Of a stretch of 64,000 nt of DNA, positions 17,342 to 26,075 are shown in pieces. Each line of letters starts with the position of its first letter. The stretch's first letter is position 1. Source of the DNA: JANLVI01 sp031363915 (GTDB lineage Bacteria; Vulcanimicrobiota; Vulcanimicrobiia; Vulcanimicrobiales; Vulcanimicrobiaceae); contig JANLVI010000013.1 of the NCBI GenBank assembly GCA_031363915.1, forward strand, positions 156,276-220,275, written 5' to 3'. A program made the position numbers and the translations under genes. The notes below the pieces were generated by a model. It did not search any database. It had not been told where the DNA came from and saw nothing but the letters and a program-made list of their open reading frames with translations.

Positions 17342-18474
17342 GTTCGCTAGCGGGTCTGCGCGTCGCGCTACTCGCACCCATTTCGTGGCCGACTCCGCCG
17401 CCGGGCTACGGACCATGGGAGCAAGTCGCCTCGAACATCGCTGAGGGCATGGTGCGTCGCGGTCTCGACGTGACGCTCTTTGCAACGGGCAACTCGCAAA
17501 CGGCAGGCAAGCTTTCATCGGTCGTCCCCGTGGGCGTCAACGAAGACCCTGGTTTGAACGGCGACGTCTACGGCGCGATCCATACCGGCAAGCTGTTCGA
17601 ACGTGCGCACGAGTTCGATCTGATCCACAACAATTTCGACTGGAAGCCGCTGACGTACGCGCTCGCGACCAAAACCCCGCCGATGCTCACGACGATCCAC
17701 GGTTTTAGTTCACCGCCGATTTTGGGTGCGTACTACGCTGCCGCGCAGCGCAGCTTCTTCTGCTCGATCAGCGATTCGGATCGCGATCCCGGCCTCAATT
17801 ACGTGAGCACCGCATACAACGGGATCGACCCCGACGCATTCACGTTCGTCGATCGCGCCGGCGACTATCTGCTGTATCTCGCGCGCTTCCATCCCGAAAA
17901 AGGCGCGCATCTGGCCATCGAGGTTGCCAAGCGCGCGGGTGTGCGTTTGAAGATGGCCGCAATCCCGCAAGACGTTGCGTACTTCAAAGAACTGGTCGAG
18001 CCGCACATCGACGGTGATGCCGTACAATTCTTGGGCGAAGTGCGCTGCGCGCAGCGCGACGAATTGCTCGGCGGAGCGCTCGCACTCGTCCACATGACGA
18101 CGCGCCCGGAGCGCTTCGGCCTCACGATGATCGAGGCGATGGCGTGCGGCACGCCGGTGCTCGGCGCGAACATGGGCTCGATCCCCGAGATCGTCGTCGA
18201 CGGCGAAACCGGTTTTCTATGCGATGATGTCGCGGCCGCGGTCGCACGCGTGCCGCAACTGGCATCGCTATCTCGACGCGCGTGCCGCACGCGCGTCGAG
18301 ACGACGTTCTCAGCGGAGCGGATGGTCGACCGCTACATAGCGGCCTACGAAATCGCGCTCGCCCAGAAGCTTCCACCGCCGCCGACGCCCGACCAAGAAC
18401 GTTGGCGCGCGCACGACTGGTGGGACCGGCCGATGGCCTTTACCGAGATTCCCGCGAAGCCGCGCAAACTCTAG
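17338..18474 (+). CDS. GT4-family glycosyltransferase
   Basis: 378 residues of the GT-B fold, GT4 family, a retaining nucleotide-sugar transferase acting in the cytoplasm. The N-terminal Rossmann domain has RVALLAPISWPTPPPGYGPWEQVASNIAEGMVRRG. The C-terminal domain has YLARFHPEKGAHLAIEVAKRAG and the donor-binding ERFGLTMIEAMACGTPVLG with the paired Glu residues, then GSIPEIVVDGETGFL. It is coupled to the ArsR gene by a GTGA overlap. The acceptor is unknown. No other polysaccharide genes lie beside it, so it may modify a small molecule or a trehalose-like sugar. Confidence 0.88.
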   Translation: MSSLAGLRVALLAPISWPTPPPGYGPWEQVASNIAEGMVRRGLDVTLFATGNSQTAGKLSSVVPVGVNEDPGLNGDVYGAIHTGKLFERAHEFDLIHNNFDWKPLTYALATKTPPMLTTIHGFSSPPILGAYYAAAQRSFFCSISDSDRDPGLNYVSTAYNGIDPDAFTFVDRAGDYLLYLARFHPEKGAHLAIEVAKRAGVRLKMAAIPQDVAYFKELVEPHIDGDAVQFLGEVRCAQRDELLGGALALVHMTTRPERFGLTMIEAMACGTPVLGANMGSIPEIVVDGETGFLCDDVAAAVARVPQLASLSRRACRTRVETTFSAERMVDRYIAAYEIALAQKLPPPPTPDQERWRAHDWWDRPMAFTEIPAKPRKL

Positions 18475-18478
18475 GAAG

Positions 18479-19051
18479 TTACAATAGACCGTCCGCCGCG
18501 AGTGAGTCGAACCAAGCGAGAACCATTTCCTCGTACATGAGCCCGAAGCGAGCGGTCTTGGCCGGGAACGGATGCTGACGTTCCACCTCCGGCAGCCGCG
18601 CACGATAGTTTGCGCGGCGAGCTTCATGCCGCGCACGTTCGCCGCGCAACAACCGTGCCAATTCGCCGGCTGGCAGCCGGTCGCCGAAGAATAACGTCAA
18701 CAACAGCGGGAAACGAATGATCTCCTCGGTTGGCTCCCGGGCGATCCACTGGTCGAACGCTTTTCGGCCGGCGGCGGTTAAGGTGTACGGCCGCCGCTCG
18801 CGGGATCCGATCTTCCCGACACGTGCGTAGCCGCTCGCCTCGAGCGTCTTCAACTCGCGGTAGATTTGACTTCGCGTCACGTTCCAAAAGGGGCCGATCG
18901 ACGACGCGATATTTGCTACCAGCTCATAGCCCGACTGTGGCCCAATCGCAAGGAAGCCCAGCAATGACGCCGCCGTAGCATTGATTCCGGCCGGCGTGTC
19001 GGCCTTGACAGCTCGCTTCGCCGGCATTACACTGCGACCCACATAGTCCAC
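18479..19051 (-). CDS. PadR-family transcriptional regulator
   Basis: About 190 residues from GTG 19051; ATG 19027 gives 182. The N-terminal PadR winged helix reads LLGFLAIGPQSGYELVANI, then TRSQIYRELKTLEASGYARV and RRPYTLTAAGRKAF. The C-terminal helical Vir_act_alpha_C dimerisation domain follows (LLLTLFFGDRLPAGELARLLRGER). PadR proteins repress nearby transport or detoxification genes in response to small phenolic or hydrophobic ligands. It is divergent from a membrane protein gene at 19094, its probable target. Confidence 0.87.
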   Translation of the reverse strand: MDYVGRSVMPAKRAVKADTPAGINATAASLLGFLAIGPQSGYELVANIASSIGPFWNVTRSQIYRELKTLEASGYARVGKIGSRERRPYTLTAAGRKAFDQWIAREPTEEIIRFPLLLTLFFGDRLPAGELARLLRGERARHEARRANYRARLPEVERQHPFPAKTARFGLMYEEMVLAWFDSLAADGLL

Positions 19052-19067
19052 AATGTTCTATCACATT
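19052..19067. promoter_or_regulatory. ATGT-N6-ACAT type dyad upstream of padR-like gene
   Basis: AATGT at 19052-19056 and ACATT at 19063-19067 form a small dyad between the divergent PadR gene and the membrane protein gene. PadR operators are commonly ATGT/ACAT dyads, usually with 8-bp spacing. Here the spacing is 6, so this is a candidate only. Confidence 0.4.
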
Positions 19068-19093
19068 AGACGCTCTGAGTTTGGACCCTGCTT

Positions 19094-19813
19094 ATGCTGC
19101 ATCCAGAAGCGCCCGCCTTTATCCGCACCTTGCTCGGCATCCACATTCTCGCTGGGTCCGTCGCACTGTTTGTCGTTCCCGTCGTGATGGCCGTACGGAA
19201 GGGCGATGCGACACATCGACGGTTCGGTATCGTCTTCGTGTACGCGATGTTCGTCGTCGCCGCGACGGCGTTTATTGTCGGCCCGTATTTTCGCGACTTT
19301 TTCTTGTTGCTGGTCGCAATCTTCAGCAGTTATTTAACCTTTGTTGGTTGGCGCACGCTCGCGCGGAAGCGGCCGCAACTGCAGCCGGCGCAGGCCGTCG
19401 ATTGGATCGGCGCCGTGCTCGCGTGCACTGCGGGAATGGCGATGATCGGCATGGGTGTTTTCGCGCATGCGTACTTTCAAGATTTCTCGATCGTGTTGGC
19501 GGTGCTCGGAGCGATCTGCGTCGGCGCCGGAGCACGATCGGTGCTGCTGTTCCTGCGCCCGCCTAAGGAGCGCAGCGCATGGCTATTCGAGCACTTCGGG
19601 ATGATGCTCGGCGCCTACATCGCGACGGTCACGGCATTCTCGGCCGTAAACTTCCACTTCTTGCACCCGATTTGGGTACGTTGGCTCTGGCCGACCGTCG
19701 TCGGCACGCTCGCCATCACGTACTACACGAGGCGCTATAAAACGGCGATCGCTCGCGGGACGCCGACGCGCCGTCTCGTCGCGGTACGCGAGCCCGACGC
19801 CGTAGAAGTGTAA
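19094..19813 (+). CDS. DUF2306-like integral membrane protein
   Basis: 239 residues with about seven hydrophobic helices. Helix 1 has IRTLLGIHILAGSVALFVVPV, followed by KGDATHRRFGIVFVYAMFV. This HxxxG plus KG-xxHRxxG pattern is typical of DUF2306/DUF2871-like membrane proteins, whose His residues may bind haem or copper. The C-terminal tail is basic and cytosolic. Function is not known. Being divergent from PadR with a dyad in between suggests ligand-controlled expression. Confidence 0.65.
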   Translation: MLHPEAPAFIRTLLGIHILAGSVALFVVPVVMAVRKGDATHRRFGIVFVYAMFVVAATAFIVGPYFRDFFLLLVAIFSSYLTFVGWRTLARKRPQLQPAQAVDWIGAVLACTAGMAMIGMGVFAHAYFQDFSIVLAVLGAICVGAGARSVLLFLRPPKERSAWLFEHFGMMLGAYIATVTAFSAVNFHFLHPIWVRWLWPTVVGTLAITYYTRRYKTAIARGTPTRRLVAVREPDAVEV

Positions 19814-19832
19814 GGACGGTGACGTTCGTCGA

Positions 19833-20975
19833 TCACGCGCCGACGCGCGTATCGACCCAGTGCAAGAGTTTGCGGCCGCGTTCGGCTTTCGCGAGCGCAT
19901 CATCGGGACTCGTACCGAGTGCCGTGAAGTGCCCCATTTTCCGGCCTAGCGCCGCGTGGGCTTTGCCGTAGACGTGCAGTGAGATATCCGGATCGCGCAG
20001 CAGTTCCACGACGCCGCCGAGGCGGTCGCCGGTTCCGTCACCCAAGATGTTGACCATCACGACGGCGGGGACGAGCATCTTCGGCTGCACGAGCGGCAGA
20101 TCGCAGATCGCGCGCACGTGTGCTTCGTACTGCGAGATTTGCGTCGCATCGAGTGAATAGTGGCCGCTATTGTGCACGCGCGGCGCGATCTCGTTCACGA
20201 GCAGCGTATCGCCGGCGAGGAAATATTCGATTGCAAACGCCCCGACGATGTCTAGCTTGCGCGCGATGATCTCCGCGCTACCGCGTACGCGTCGTGCGAC
20301 ATCGTCGCTCACGCGTGCGGGGACGATCGACGTTGCGAGCACGCCTGCGTCGTGGATATTCTCTGCGACCGGAAACGTGACGATTTCACCCGCGGCGTTG
20401 CGCGCGCAAATGATGGAGAGCTCTTTCTCAAAAGGGATCATTTTCTCGCAGATGAGCGGGCGTCCGCACGCCTCGGCGAACGCGTCCGCCGCTTCGCGCT
20501 CGTTCCGCACGACCCACTGGCCTTTGCCGTCGTAGCCGCCGAGCGTCGTTTTGAAAACCGCCGGGAAGCCGATGGTCTCGATTGCGACGCCAAGATCCGC
20601 CAGCGTCGCAATCGGAGCGAAATCCGCCGTGCCGATGCCGCACGACCGCACGAACGTCTTCTCCAAGAGACGTTCTTGCGTGATACGGAGGACGTTGGCA
20701 TCCGGTCGCACGAGACGGCGGTCGTTCTCGAGCGCTTGCACCGAGGCGAGCGCGATATTTTCAAATTCGTACGTGACGACGTCGCTGCGCGCACCGAGTT
20801 CACCGATCGCGCGCATATCGTCGTATGCCGCGACGATCTGCTCGTCGGCGATTTGTCCGGTCGGCGAGTTGGGCAGCGGCTCCAGCGCGACGACGCGGTA
20901 CCCCATGCGCTTTGCTTCGAGCGTGAGCATGCGTCCGAGTTGACCGCCGCCGAGGATCCCGATCGTCTCGATCAT
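19833..20975 (-). CDS. purK: N5-carboxyaminoimidazole ribonucleotide synthase
   Basis: 380 residues, standard length. PurK uses ATP and bicarbonate to carboxylate AIR in purine synthesis. The nucleotide fold starts ETIGILGGGQLGRMLTLEAKRMGY. The ATP-grasp core has VFKTTLGGYDGKGQWVV, CEKMIPFEKELSII and VNEIAPRVHNSGHYSLDA; the C-terminal lobe has LLRDPDISLHVYGKAHAALGRKMGHFTAL. It overlaps purE by four bases and is co-transcribed with it, purE first. No other pur genes are present here. Confidence 0.95.
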   Translation of the reverse strand: MIETIGILGGGQLGRMLTLEAKRMGYRVVALEPLPNSPTGQIADEQIVAAYDDMRAIGELGARSDVVTYEFENIALASVQALENDRRLVRPDANVLRITQERLLEKTFVRSCGIGTADFAPIATLADLGVAIETIGFPAVFKTTLGGYDGKGQWVVRNEREAADAFAEACGRPLICEKMIPFEKELSIICARNAAGEIVTFPVAENIHDAGVLATSIVPARVSDDVARRVRGSAEIIARKLDIVGAFAIEYFLAGDTLLVNEIAPRVHNSGHYSLDATQISQYEAHVRAICDLPLVQPKMLVPAVVMVNILGDGTGDRLGGVVELLRDPDISLHVYGKAHAALGRKMGHFTALGTSPDDALAKAERGRKLLHWVDTRVGA

Positions 20976-21451
20976 AGAACGATCGCCTCCACCGTCCTAG
21001 CGGCCGCGGCGACGCGTTCGTCGAGGGCTCGTGCGAGTTTTGCATCGCACAGCGCGAGGATACGAGCGGCGAACAGTGCGGCGTTGGTTGCATTGCCGAT
21101 CGCCATCGTTGCGACCGGCACGCCTGCGGGCATCTGCGCGATCGACAGCAGCGAGTCCAAGCCATTGAGAGCCTTCGATTGCACCGGCACGCCGATCACC
21201 GGCAAATTCGTTTTGGTCGCAACCATCCCCGGCAAGTGCGCAGCGCCACCCGCCCCCGCGATAATCACACGTAAACCGCGTCCGGCCGCTTCGCTTGCGT
21301 AGCGGAACATGAGATCCGGCGTCCGGTGCGCGGAGACCACGCGCAGTTCGAAAGGCACATCGAGTTCTTGCAGGGTCGTCGCCGCAGCGCGCATCGTTTC
21401 GAGATCGGATGTCGATCCCATGATGATGCCGACCAGGGGAAGGGAGACCAT
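20972..21451 (-). CDS. purE: N5-carboxyaminoimidazole ribonucleotide mutase
   Basis: 159 residues from ATG 21451, which fits the usual class I PurE length; a longer in-frame ATG at 21526 adds a non-homologous extension. It converts N5-CAIR made by PurK into CAIR. Signatures: IIMGSTSDLETM (nucleotide loop), VVSAHRTPDLM with the catalytic His, AGAGGAAHLPGMVA, and VPVQSKALNGLDSLLSIAQMP. The first gene of the purE-purK operon, it is divergent from the SDR gene with about 90 bases between. Confidence 0.95.
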   Translation of the reverse strand: MVSLPLVGIIMGSTSDLETMRAAATTLQELDVPFELRVVSAHRTPDLMFRYASEAAGRGLRVIIAGAGGAAHLPGMVATKTNLPVIGVPVQSKALNGLDSLLSIAQMPAGVPVATMAIGNATNAALFAARILALCDAKLARALDERVAAAARTVEAIVL

Positions 21452-21543
21452 CCCGCGCCGTTCGTCCCCAGCACCCACCCGCCCTGGACCAAAATCTCCG
21501 GCGCGAGGGGTCGGATCGACCGCCAAGCGCGAACCGCGCTCGC

Positions 21544-22674
21544 ATGACCAACGGCCAGCGAACGCTCTTCCTCACCGGCGCATCATCGGGCATCGGTTGC
21601 GCGCTTGCGATCCGCGCCGCACGCGCGGGATACGCCATCTACGGCGTGGGGCGCAACGCCGAGGCGCTCGCGCTCCTCGAAGAACGCATCAAAGCCGACG
21701 GTGGAACCATCGCAACGGCGAGCGCTGACATCGGCGATCCCGCGAATGCTCCGCGCTTGATCGCGAACTGTATGGCACGGTTTGGGCGCATCGATGTGCT
21801 CTGCAACAACGCAGGCGCCGTTGCCGTCGGCCCCATCGGCCGGCAAAGCGACGCAGCGCTTCGCGAGCAGTTTGCAACGCACGTCATCGGCCCGCTCGCG
21901 CTCACGCGCGAAGCGCACGCCGCTCTCCAGGCCACGCACGGTCAGGTGATCATGCTCGGTTCGGGCGTCGCGCGCATCGCCGTCGGCGGACTCGGTGCCT
22001 ACGCCGCCGCCAAAGCCGCGATCAAATCTGCAACGCAAACGCTCCGCCGCGAACTCAAAACCGACGGCATCGCGGTTACCTACGTCGATCCGGGCGCAGT
22101 CGATACGCCATTCATGACGCGGGCCGGAATGCCGGGCGCACCCGCACGGTTTCTCGTCTCGCCCGAAACGGTCGCGCGCGCGATCATCAACGGCTTTACA
22201 ACGCGTCCGCGCGAGGTGAACGCCGTGCCGTGGCAAGTCGCGCTGCTCTCGTTTGCTGAGAACTTTCCGCAGTTGATCGACTTCGTACTCGAACGCGCAC
22301 CGCAACTCGTCGGCGGAACCGATGAGGTTCCCCTCGCGCCGGTGCAAATGCCCAAGAGCGTCGCGCCGCCGGCCGCAACACCGCCGCGTCCGGCGCCGGC
22401 CGATGAGACACCGCCCGCGCGGACCGAGTCGCTGCTCGAAGCGCTCGAACCGCACGCGCGCAAAATGGAAAAGCTCAGTTTAAAAACATCATTCGTGCGC
22501 GGCTTGCTCGTCCGTGGCGCAACGCTCGAACTCGGGGATGTCTCTCAGCGCTGGGCGGGGATGCCGAATAAAAACGAGCGCGCGCTCACGGCCGCCGTGC
22601 TGCTCGCGCTCGAGGAAGCGGGGTTTCTCGAATCGATGGGACCCGACCGCTGGCTCGTCGTGCGCGGCGATTAG
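21544..22674 (+). CDS. Short-chain dehydrogenase/reductase with C-terminal extension
   Basis: 376 residues. Residues 1-250 are a classical SDR: cofactor motif TGASSGIG (11-18), LCNNAGAV (87-93), and the catalytic triad S140, Y153 and K157 in GAYAAAKAA. After a Pro/Ala-rich linker (about 262-295) comes an 80-residue tail with SLLEALEPHARKMEKL and NERALTAAVLLALEEAGFLE. The tail resembles a small winged-helix or helical bundle and is not part of standard SDRs. Substrate and cofactor preference are not clear: position 37 is Arg, which leans to NADP. The gene stands alone, divergent from purEK. Confidence 0.82.
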   Translation: MTNGQRTLFLTGASSGIGCALAIRAARAGYAIYGVGRNAEALALLEERIKADGGTIATASADIGDPANAPRLIANCMARFGRIDVLCNNAGAVAVGPIGRQSDAALREQFATHVIGPLALTREAHAALQATHGQVIMLGSGVARIAVGGLGAYAAAKAAIKSATQTLRRELKTDGIAVTYVDPGAVDTPFMTRAGMPGAPARFLVSPETVARAIINGFTTRPREVNAVPWQVALLSFAENFPQLIDFVLERAPQLVGGTDEVPLAPVQMPKSVAPPAATPPRPAPADETPPARTESLLEALEPHARKMEKLSLKTSFVRGLLVRGATLELGDVSQRWAGMPNKNERALTAAVLLALEEAGFLESMGPDRWLVVRGD

Positions 22675-22688
22675 GGGACAGGTCGTCC

Positions 22689-23480
22689 TTAAGTCCAGTA
22701 CGCGACGTCGCGCTGCTTCGTGTCCTTGAATTTGCCGAACACATCAGGATTTTTCGCGAACAGCGTTTCGAGATCGGCGACGCGCGCTTGATCGAAGGGA
22801 TGCGAGCGCTGCCAGAAGGCACCCTTCGTACCGTACACGGCCGTCATCGTTTGGAAGAACCAAATAAGGCCGTACGGGTTGAGGTAGTTGGACGCCGCAG
22901 CGATGCGAGCGCCTTCTTCATCGGCTTCCGCTTCGATATGCCGCGAGATGTTCAGGTCTTGCGCGTTCGCTGCCGTACTTGCCGCGTAGCCCGCAGCATA
23001 ACCGCCCAGCGGTCCAAGCAGAATGTTTGCAAGGATCGAACCGACTTGCGCCACCGTGCCCGTCGTTTGCCGGCCTTTGATACCTTTGGCGACGTGGTGG
23101 AGAACCATGTGGCCGGTTTCGTGCGCGAGCACACCGCCGAGTTCGTCACGATTCTTCGCGAGGCGCAAGAGCGGCTCGTTGACGTAAATGTTCCCGCCCG
23201 GCACGGAGAAGGCGTTCGCTGAATCGCCGCGCACGATGTAGTAACGGATCGGATAGGGGTACCGGTCCTTCACCGTATTCGCGATGACTTCGCCGACTTC
23301 GTTGAGATGCTCGTAATACGGTGAGTCGAAGAGGATCTCGCCGTCTTCGCGCAACTGGAGAAAATACTGATGCCCGAGATCCCCCTCATCGAGTTTCGCG
23401 GCGAGCGCGGGCAAAGCGCTGCAGCATTGACTTGCACCAATGGCGGCGGCGAGACTAGCGATGAACGAAGTACGTTGCAT
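22689..23480 (-). CDS. M48-family metallopeptidase, exported
   Basis: 263 residues from ATG 23480. A signal peptide ends near ALPALAA. The zinc site is HETGH at residues 120-124, with the third ligand Glu in the EAEADEEGARIA segment. It lacks TPR repeats, so it is a short BepA/LoiP-type periplasmic peptidase, a class involved in quality control of outer-membrane proteins. It is divergent from the S53 peptidase with only 39 bases between start codons, so the two exported proteases may share control. Confidence 0.88.
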   Translation of the reverse strand: MQRTSFIASLAAAIGASQCCSALPALAAKLDEGDLGHQYFLQLREDGEILFDSPYYEHLNEVGEVIANTVKDRYPYPIRYYIVRGDSANAFSVPGGNIYVNEPLLRLAKNRDELGGVLAHETGHMVLHHVAKGIKGRQTTGTVAQVGSILANILLGPLGGYAAGYAASTAANAQDLNISRHIEAEADEEGARIAAASNYLNPYGLIWFFQTMTAVYGTKGAFWQRSHPFDQARVADLETLFAKNPDVFGKFKDTKQRDVAYWT

Positions 23481-23519
23481 GGGCACGGCCCTCAGAAAAG
23501 AATCGAGACGACAGATTCC

Positions 23520-25271
23520 ATGACCCGACGCCATGGCCTCCGGTTTCTGCCCGCATTAGCGCTAGGATTCACGCTCCTGGGAGCGCCCGCGCACGCAGCG
23601 ACCTCGATCGTTCGTCCGGCGCTCGGATTGCTCGACGGAATGAGCGTGGTGGGCGCTCCGCCGCGTCAAACCGAACTGCACGTCGCAATCGAACTGGAGC
23701 CGAAAGACAATCAGCTCGCGTCGCTTGCAGAAGCGCTCGGAGACCCCTCGTCACCGATGCACCGCGCGACGCTCTCCGCCGATGCGTTTGCCGCGCGGTT
23801 CGGCCGTCCGCTTGCCGAAAGCCAGGCGCTAGCCGAGGTCTTGCGCGCAAACGGCGCTGCCGAAGTCTACGTCTCGCGCGACGGGCTCATCATCGGCGGC
23901 GTCCTCTCGGTCGATCAAGCCGAACGTGTTTTCGCAACGAAATTCGTCGAGTACAAACGTACCAATCGCGTTGCGATTGCACCAATGCAACCGCTGCACG
24001 TCCCGATTGCAAACGTACGCGCCGTTCGAGGTGTCGTCGCAGCGACATCACCGCGCCTGGCCGACGTCCGCCCGAGCTTCACGCTCTTTCGCGGCGAGTG
24101 GTATCTGCCGACGCGTTTCCGTGAAATCTACGATGCAACACCGGATGGCGGTCGCGGCCAGCGTATCGCGCTGATCGAAGACGCCTCCGACCGGCTCGAC
24201 CTAGCGCGCGATCTGCCGCCTTTCTTACGCGGCGAAGGCGCTCCGAACGCCGCAGCAGATCGCGTGAGCGAACGCGTCTTCACACCCAAAGCCCAAACGA
24301 CGAGTTGCGGACGCGACGACCGCGGCCAAGAACCCGCAATCGATCTCGATGCCGCGCTCACGATGGCGCCGCAAGCGACGATCGATCTGCGCTACGATAA
24401 CGTCTGCGGCCTCGGCAACGACGGCACGGTCGCACTCGCACGCGCGCTCGACGAAAGCCCAACGCAGATCGTCTTTCCCTTCACGCTCGGTCCCGTTTAC
24501 GAACATGCCGTCGATCTCTGGGGTCCCACACCGCTGCCGCTGCTCGAAGCGGTCGTGCGCGGGATCAGTGTCGTCGTCCCCGCCGGCGATGACGGTGCGC
24601 TCGGTTTTGCGATCCCCGGTGTCGACCGCGCGGCTGTTGCCTATCCGTGCATTCTGACCAGCGTTATTTGCGCGGGCGGGACGCAAGTCGGCGACCGCGA
24701 TACGTTCGTCGATGAAGCCCCCTGGAACGACGGCCTCAACGCGACCGGCGGCGGCATCACCGCCGAACCGCGGCCCCGCTGGCAAAACGCGCCGAGTGCG
24801 TTTGAGTTCTCGCCGCAATATATGCCCGCGCAACACCGCATCGTTCCCGACGTGAGTGCCGATGCATCCGGGCACTTGCAAGTCTATTGGCACGGCTACG
24901 CGTTCGGCGGCGTCGGCGGCACGAGTGAGAGCGCAGCGATCGTCGCCGCGCAACTCGCCGCGATCAACGCCGCCGTAGATCCGGCAAAACGTCTGGTCTC
25001 GACGGGCGATCTCTACGTGCTTGCAACGCTCCATCCGCAAGCATTTCGGCAAGTCACGCGCGAGAACGATCGCGGCTATGTCGACAACACGATTCGTCCG
25101 CCAAAAAAGCCGCTCCCGATTGGTTATAAAGGCGTCTTGCCCGCACCGCCGCCGTCCATCCACGGCTGCAATGGCGTTCAGCCCAACGGCTGTAGCCTGC
25201 GCCCCGGCTTCAATGCCGTCACGGGTCTGGGTTCGCTCAAAGAGCAGGCGGCGATCGACGCCTTACGCTGA
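23520..25271 (+). CDS. S53 family (sedolisin/kumamolisin-like) exported serine-carboxyl peptidase
   Basis: 583 residues from ATG 23520. A signal peptide ends at APAHAA, followed by a pro-kumamolisin activation domain of roughly 150 residues. The catalytic Glu/Asp pair fits EPAID (E-x3-D), the oxyanion Asp sits in VPAGDDGALG, and the nucleophile is in GVGGTSESAAIVAA. A C-terminal FNAVTGLGSL segment matches the calcium-binding end of the fold. These enzymes are typically active at low pH, which fits an acidic habitat. Its last nine bases overlap the convergent transporter permease. Confidence 0.85.
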   Translation: MTRRHGLRFLPALALGFTLLGAPAHAATSIVRPALGLLDGMSVVGAPPRQTELHVAIELEPKDNQLASLAEALGDPSSPMHRATLSADAFAARFGRPLAESQALAEVLRANGAAEVYVSRDGLIIGGVLSVDQAERVFATKFVEYKRTNRVAIAPMQPLHVPIANVRAVRGVVAATSPRLADVRPSFTLFRGEWYLPTRFREIYDATPDGGRGQRIALIEDASDRLDLARDLPPFLRGEGAPNAAADRVSERVFTPKAQTTSCGRDDRGQEPAIDLDAALTMAPQATIDLRYDNVCGLGNDGTVALARALDESPTQIVFPFTLGPVYEHAVDLWGPTPLPLLEAVVRGISVVVPAGDDGALGFAIPGVDRAAVAYPCILTSVICAGGTQVGDRDTFVDEAPWNDGLNATGGGITAEPRPRWQNAPSAFEFSPQYMPAQHRIVPDVSADASGHLQVYWHGYAFGGVGGTSESAAIVAAQLAAINAAVDPAKRLVSTGDLYVLATLHPQAFRQVTRENDRGYVDNTIRPPKKPLPIGYKGVLPAPPPSIHGCNGVQPNGCSLRPGFNAVTGLGSLKEQAAIDALR

Positions 25272-26075
25272 ACGACGGCGCAGCGCAAGCGCCGCGAAAA
25301 AGATGAGCGTTGCGAGGATCACGATCGTGGCGCCGCTCGCCGAACTCAGGTAATACGAGAGATACAGTCCGCCGACGGAGCAGAACGTGCCGATCGCGCC
25401 TGAAAGGACGAGCATCGGCACGAAGCGGCGTGTGAGCTGCGCTGCGGCCGCCGCCGGCGTGACGAGTAGCGCGGCGACGAGCACGATGCCGACCGATTGC
25501 AGTGAAATGATGATCGTGAGCGCGAGGAGCACGAGGAGCACGTAGTCGACAAAGGCCGCGTTGATGCCGCTCGCCTGCGCGACGACCGGATCGAACGACG
25601 TGTAGAGGAGTGGCCGGTACAGCACGGCCACGCAGAGCACGACGATCGCCGCAAGCACGCAAACGATGATGAGATCATCACGCGAGACCCCAAGAATGTT
25701 GCCGAAGAGAAAACCTTCGAGATCCACCGAGTACCGCTGCGAGCGGCTCATGAGAAAGATGCCGACGGCAAATGCGCCGGTGAAGAGGACGCCGATCGTC
25801 GTATCGAGTGAGATCTTCCCGCGTCGATGCACGAAGCCGATCCCAAGCGCGGTAATCACGGCGACGATCGCCGCGCCGAAGGCGTAGTTGAAACCGCGCA
25901 GATATGCGATCACGATCCCGGCAAACGAAGCGTGGGCGATGCCGTCGCCGATGAACGAAAGCTTACGCAAGACGACGTAGGTGCCCATCGTCGAGCAGAG
26001 AGCGCCGACGATCAGCGCCGCGACGAACGCGCGTTGCATGAATTCAAACGTAAAGGGAGCTGTCAGGACGTCCAT
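25263..26075 (-). CDS. Metal ABC transporter permease (ZnuB/MntB/TroC type)
   Basis: 270 residues from ATG 26075, the normal size; the in-frame upstream extension is not protein-like. It has eight to nine hydrophobic helices of the ABC-3 family, with FVAALIVGALCSTMGTYVVLRKLSFIGDGIAHASFAG near the N-terminus, the hallmark of zinc/manganese permeases. It is the last gene of a three-gene operon (binding protein, ATPase, permease) and overlaps the ATPase stop by one base. Confidence 0.93.
   Translation of the reverse strand: MDVLTAPFTFEFMQRAFVAALIVGALCSTMGTYVVLRKLSFIGDGIAHASFAGIVIAYLRGFNYAFGAAIVAVITALGIGFVHRRGKISLDTTIGVLFTGAFAVGIFLMSRSQRYSVDLEGFLFGNILGVSRDDLIIVCVLAAIVVLCVAVLYRPLLYTSFDPVVAQASGINAAFVDYVLLVLLALTIIISLQSVGIVLVAALLVTPAAAAAQLTRRFVPMLVLSGAIGTFCSVGGLYLSYYLSSASGATIVILATLIFFAALALRRRSA

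Noticed and set aside
20352..21302. A 316-codon plus-strand frame over purK and purE
   Set aside because: Complement shadow of two textbook genes.
24225..25163. A 312-codon antisense frame within the S53 peptidase
   Set aside because: No family features; composition is that of a shadow.
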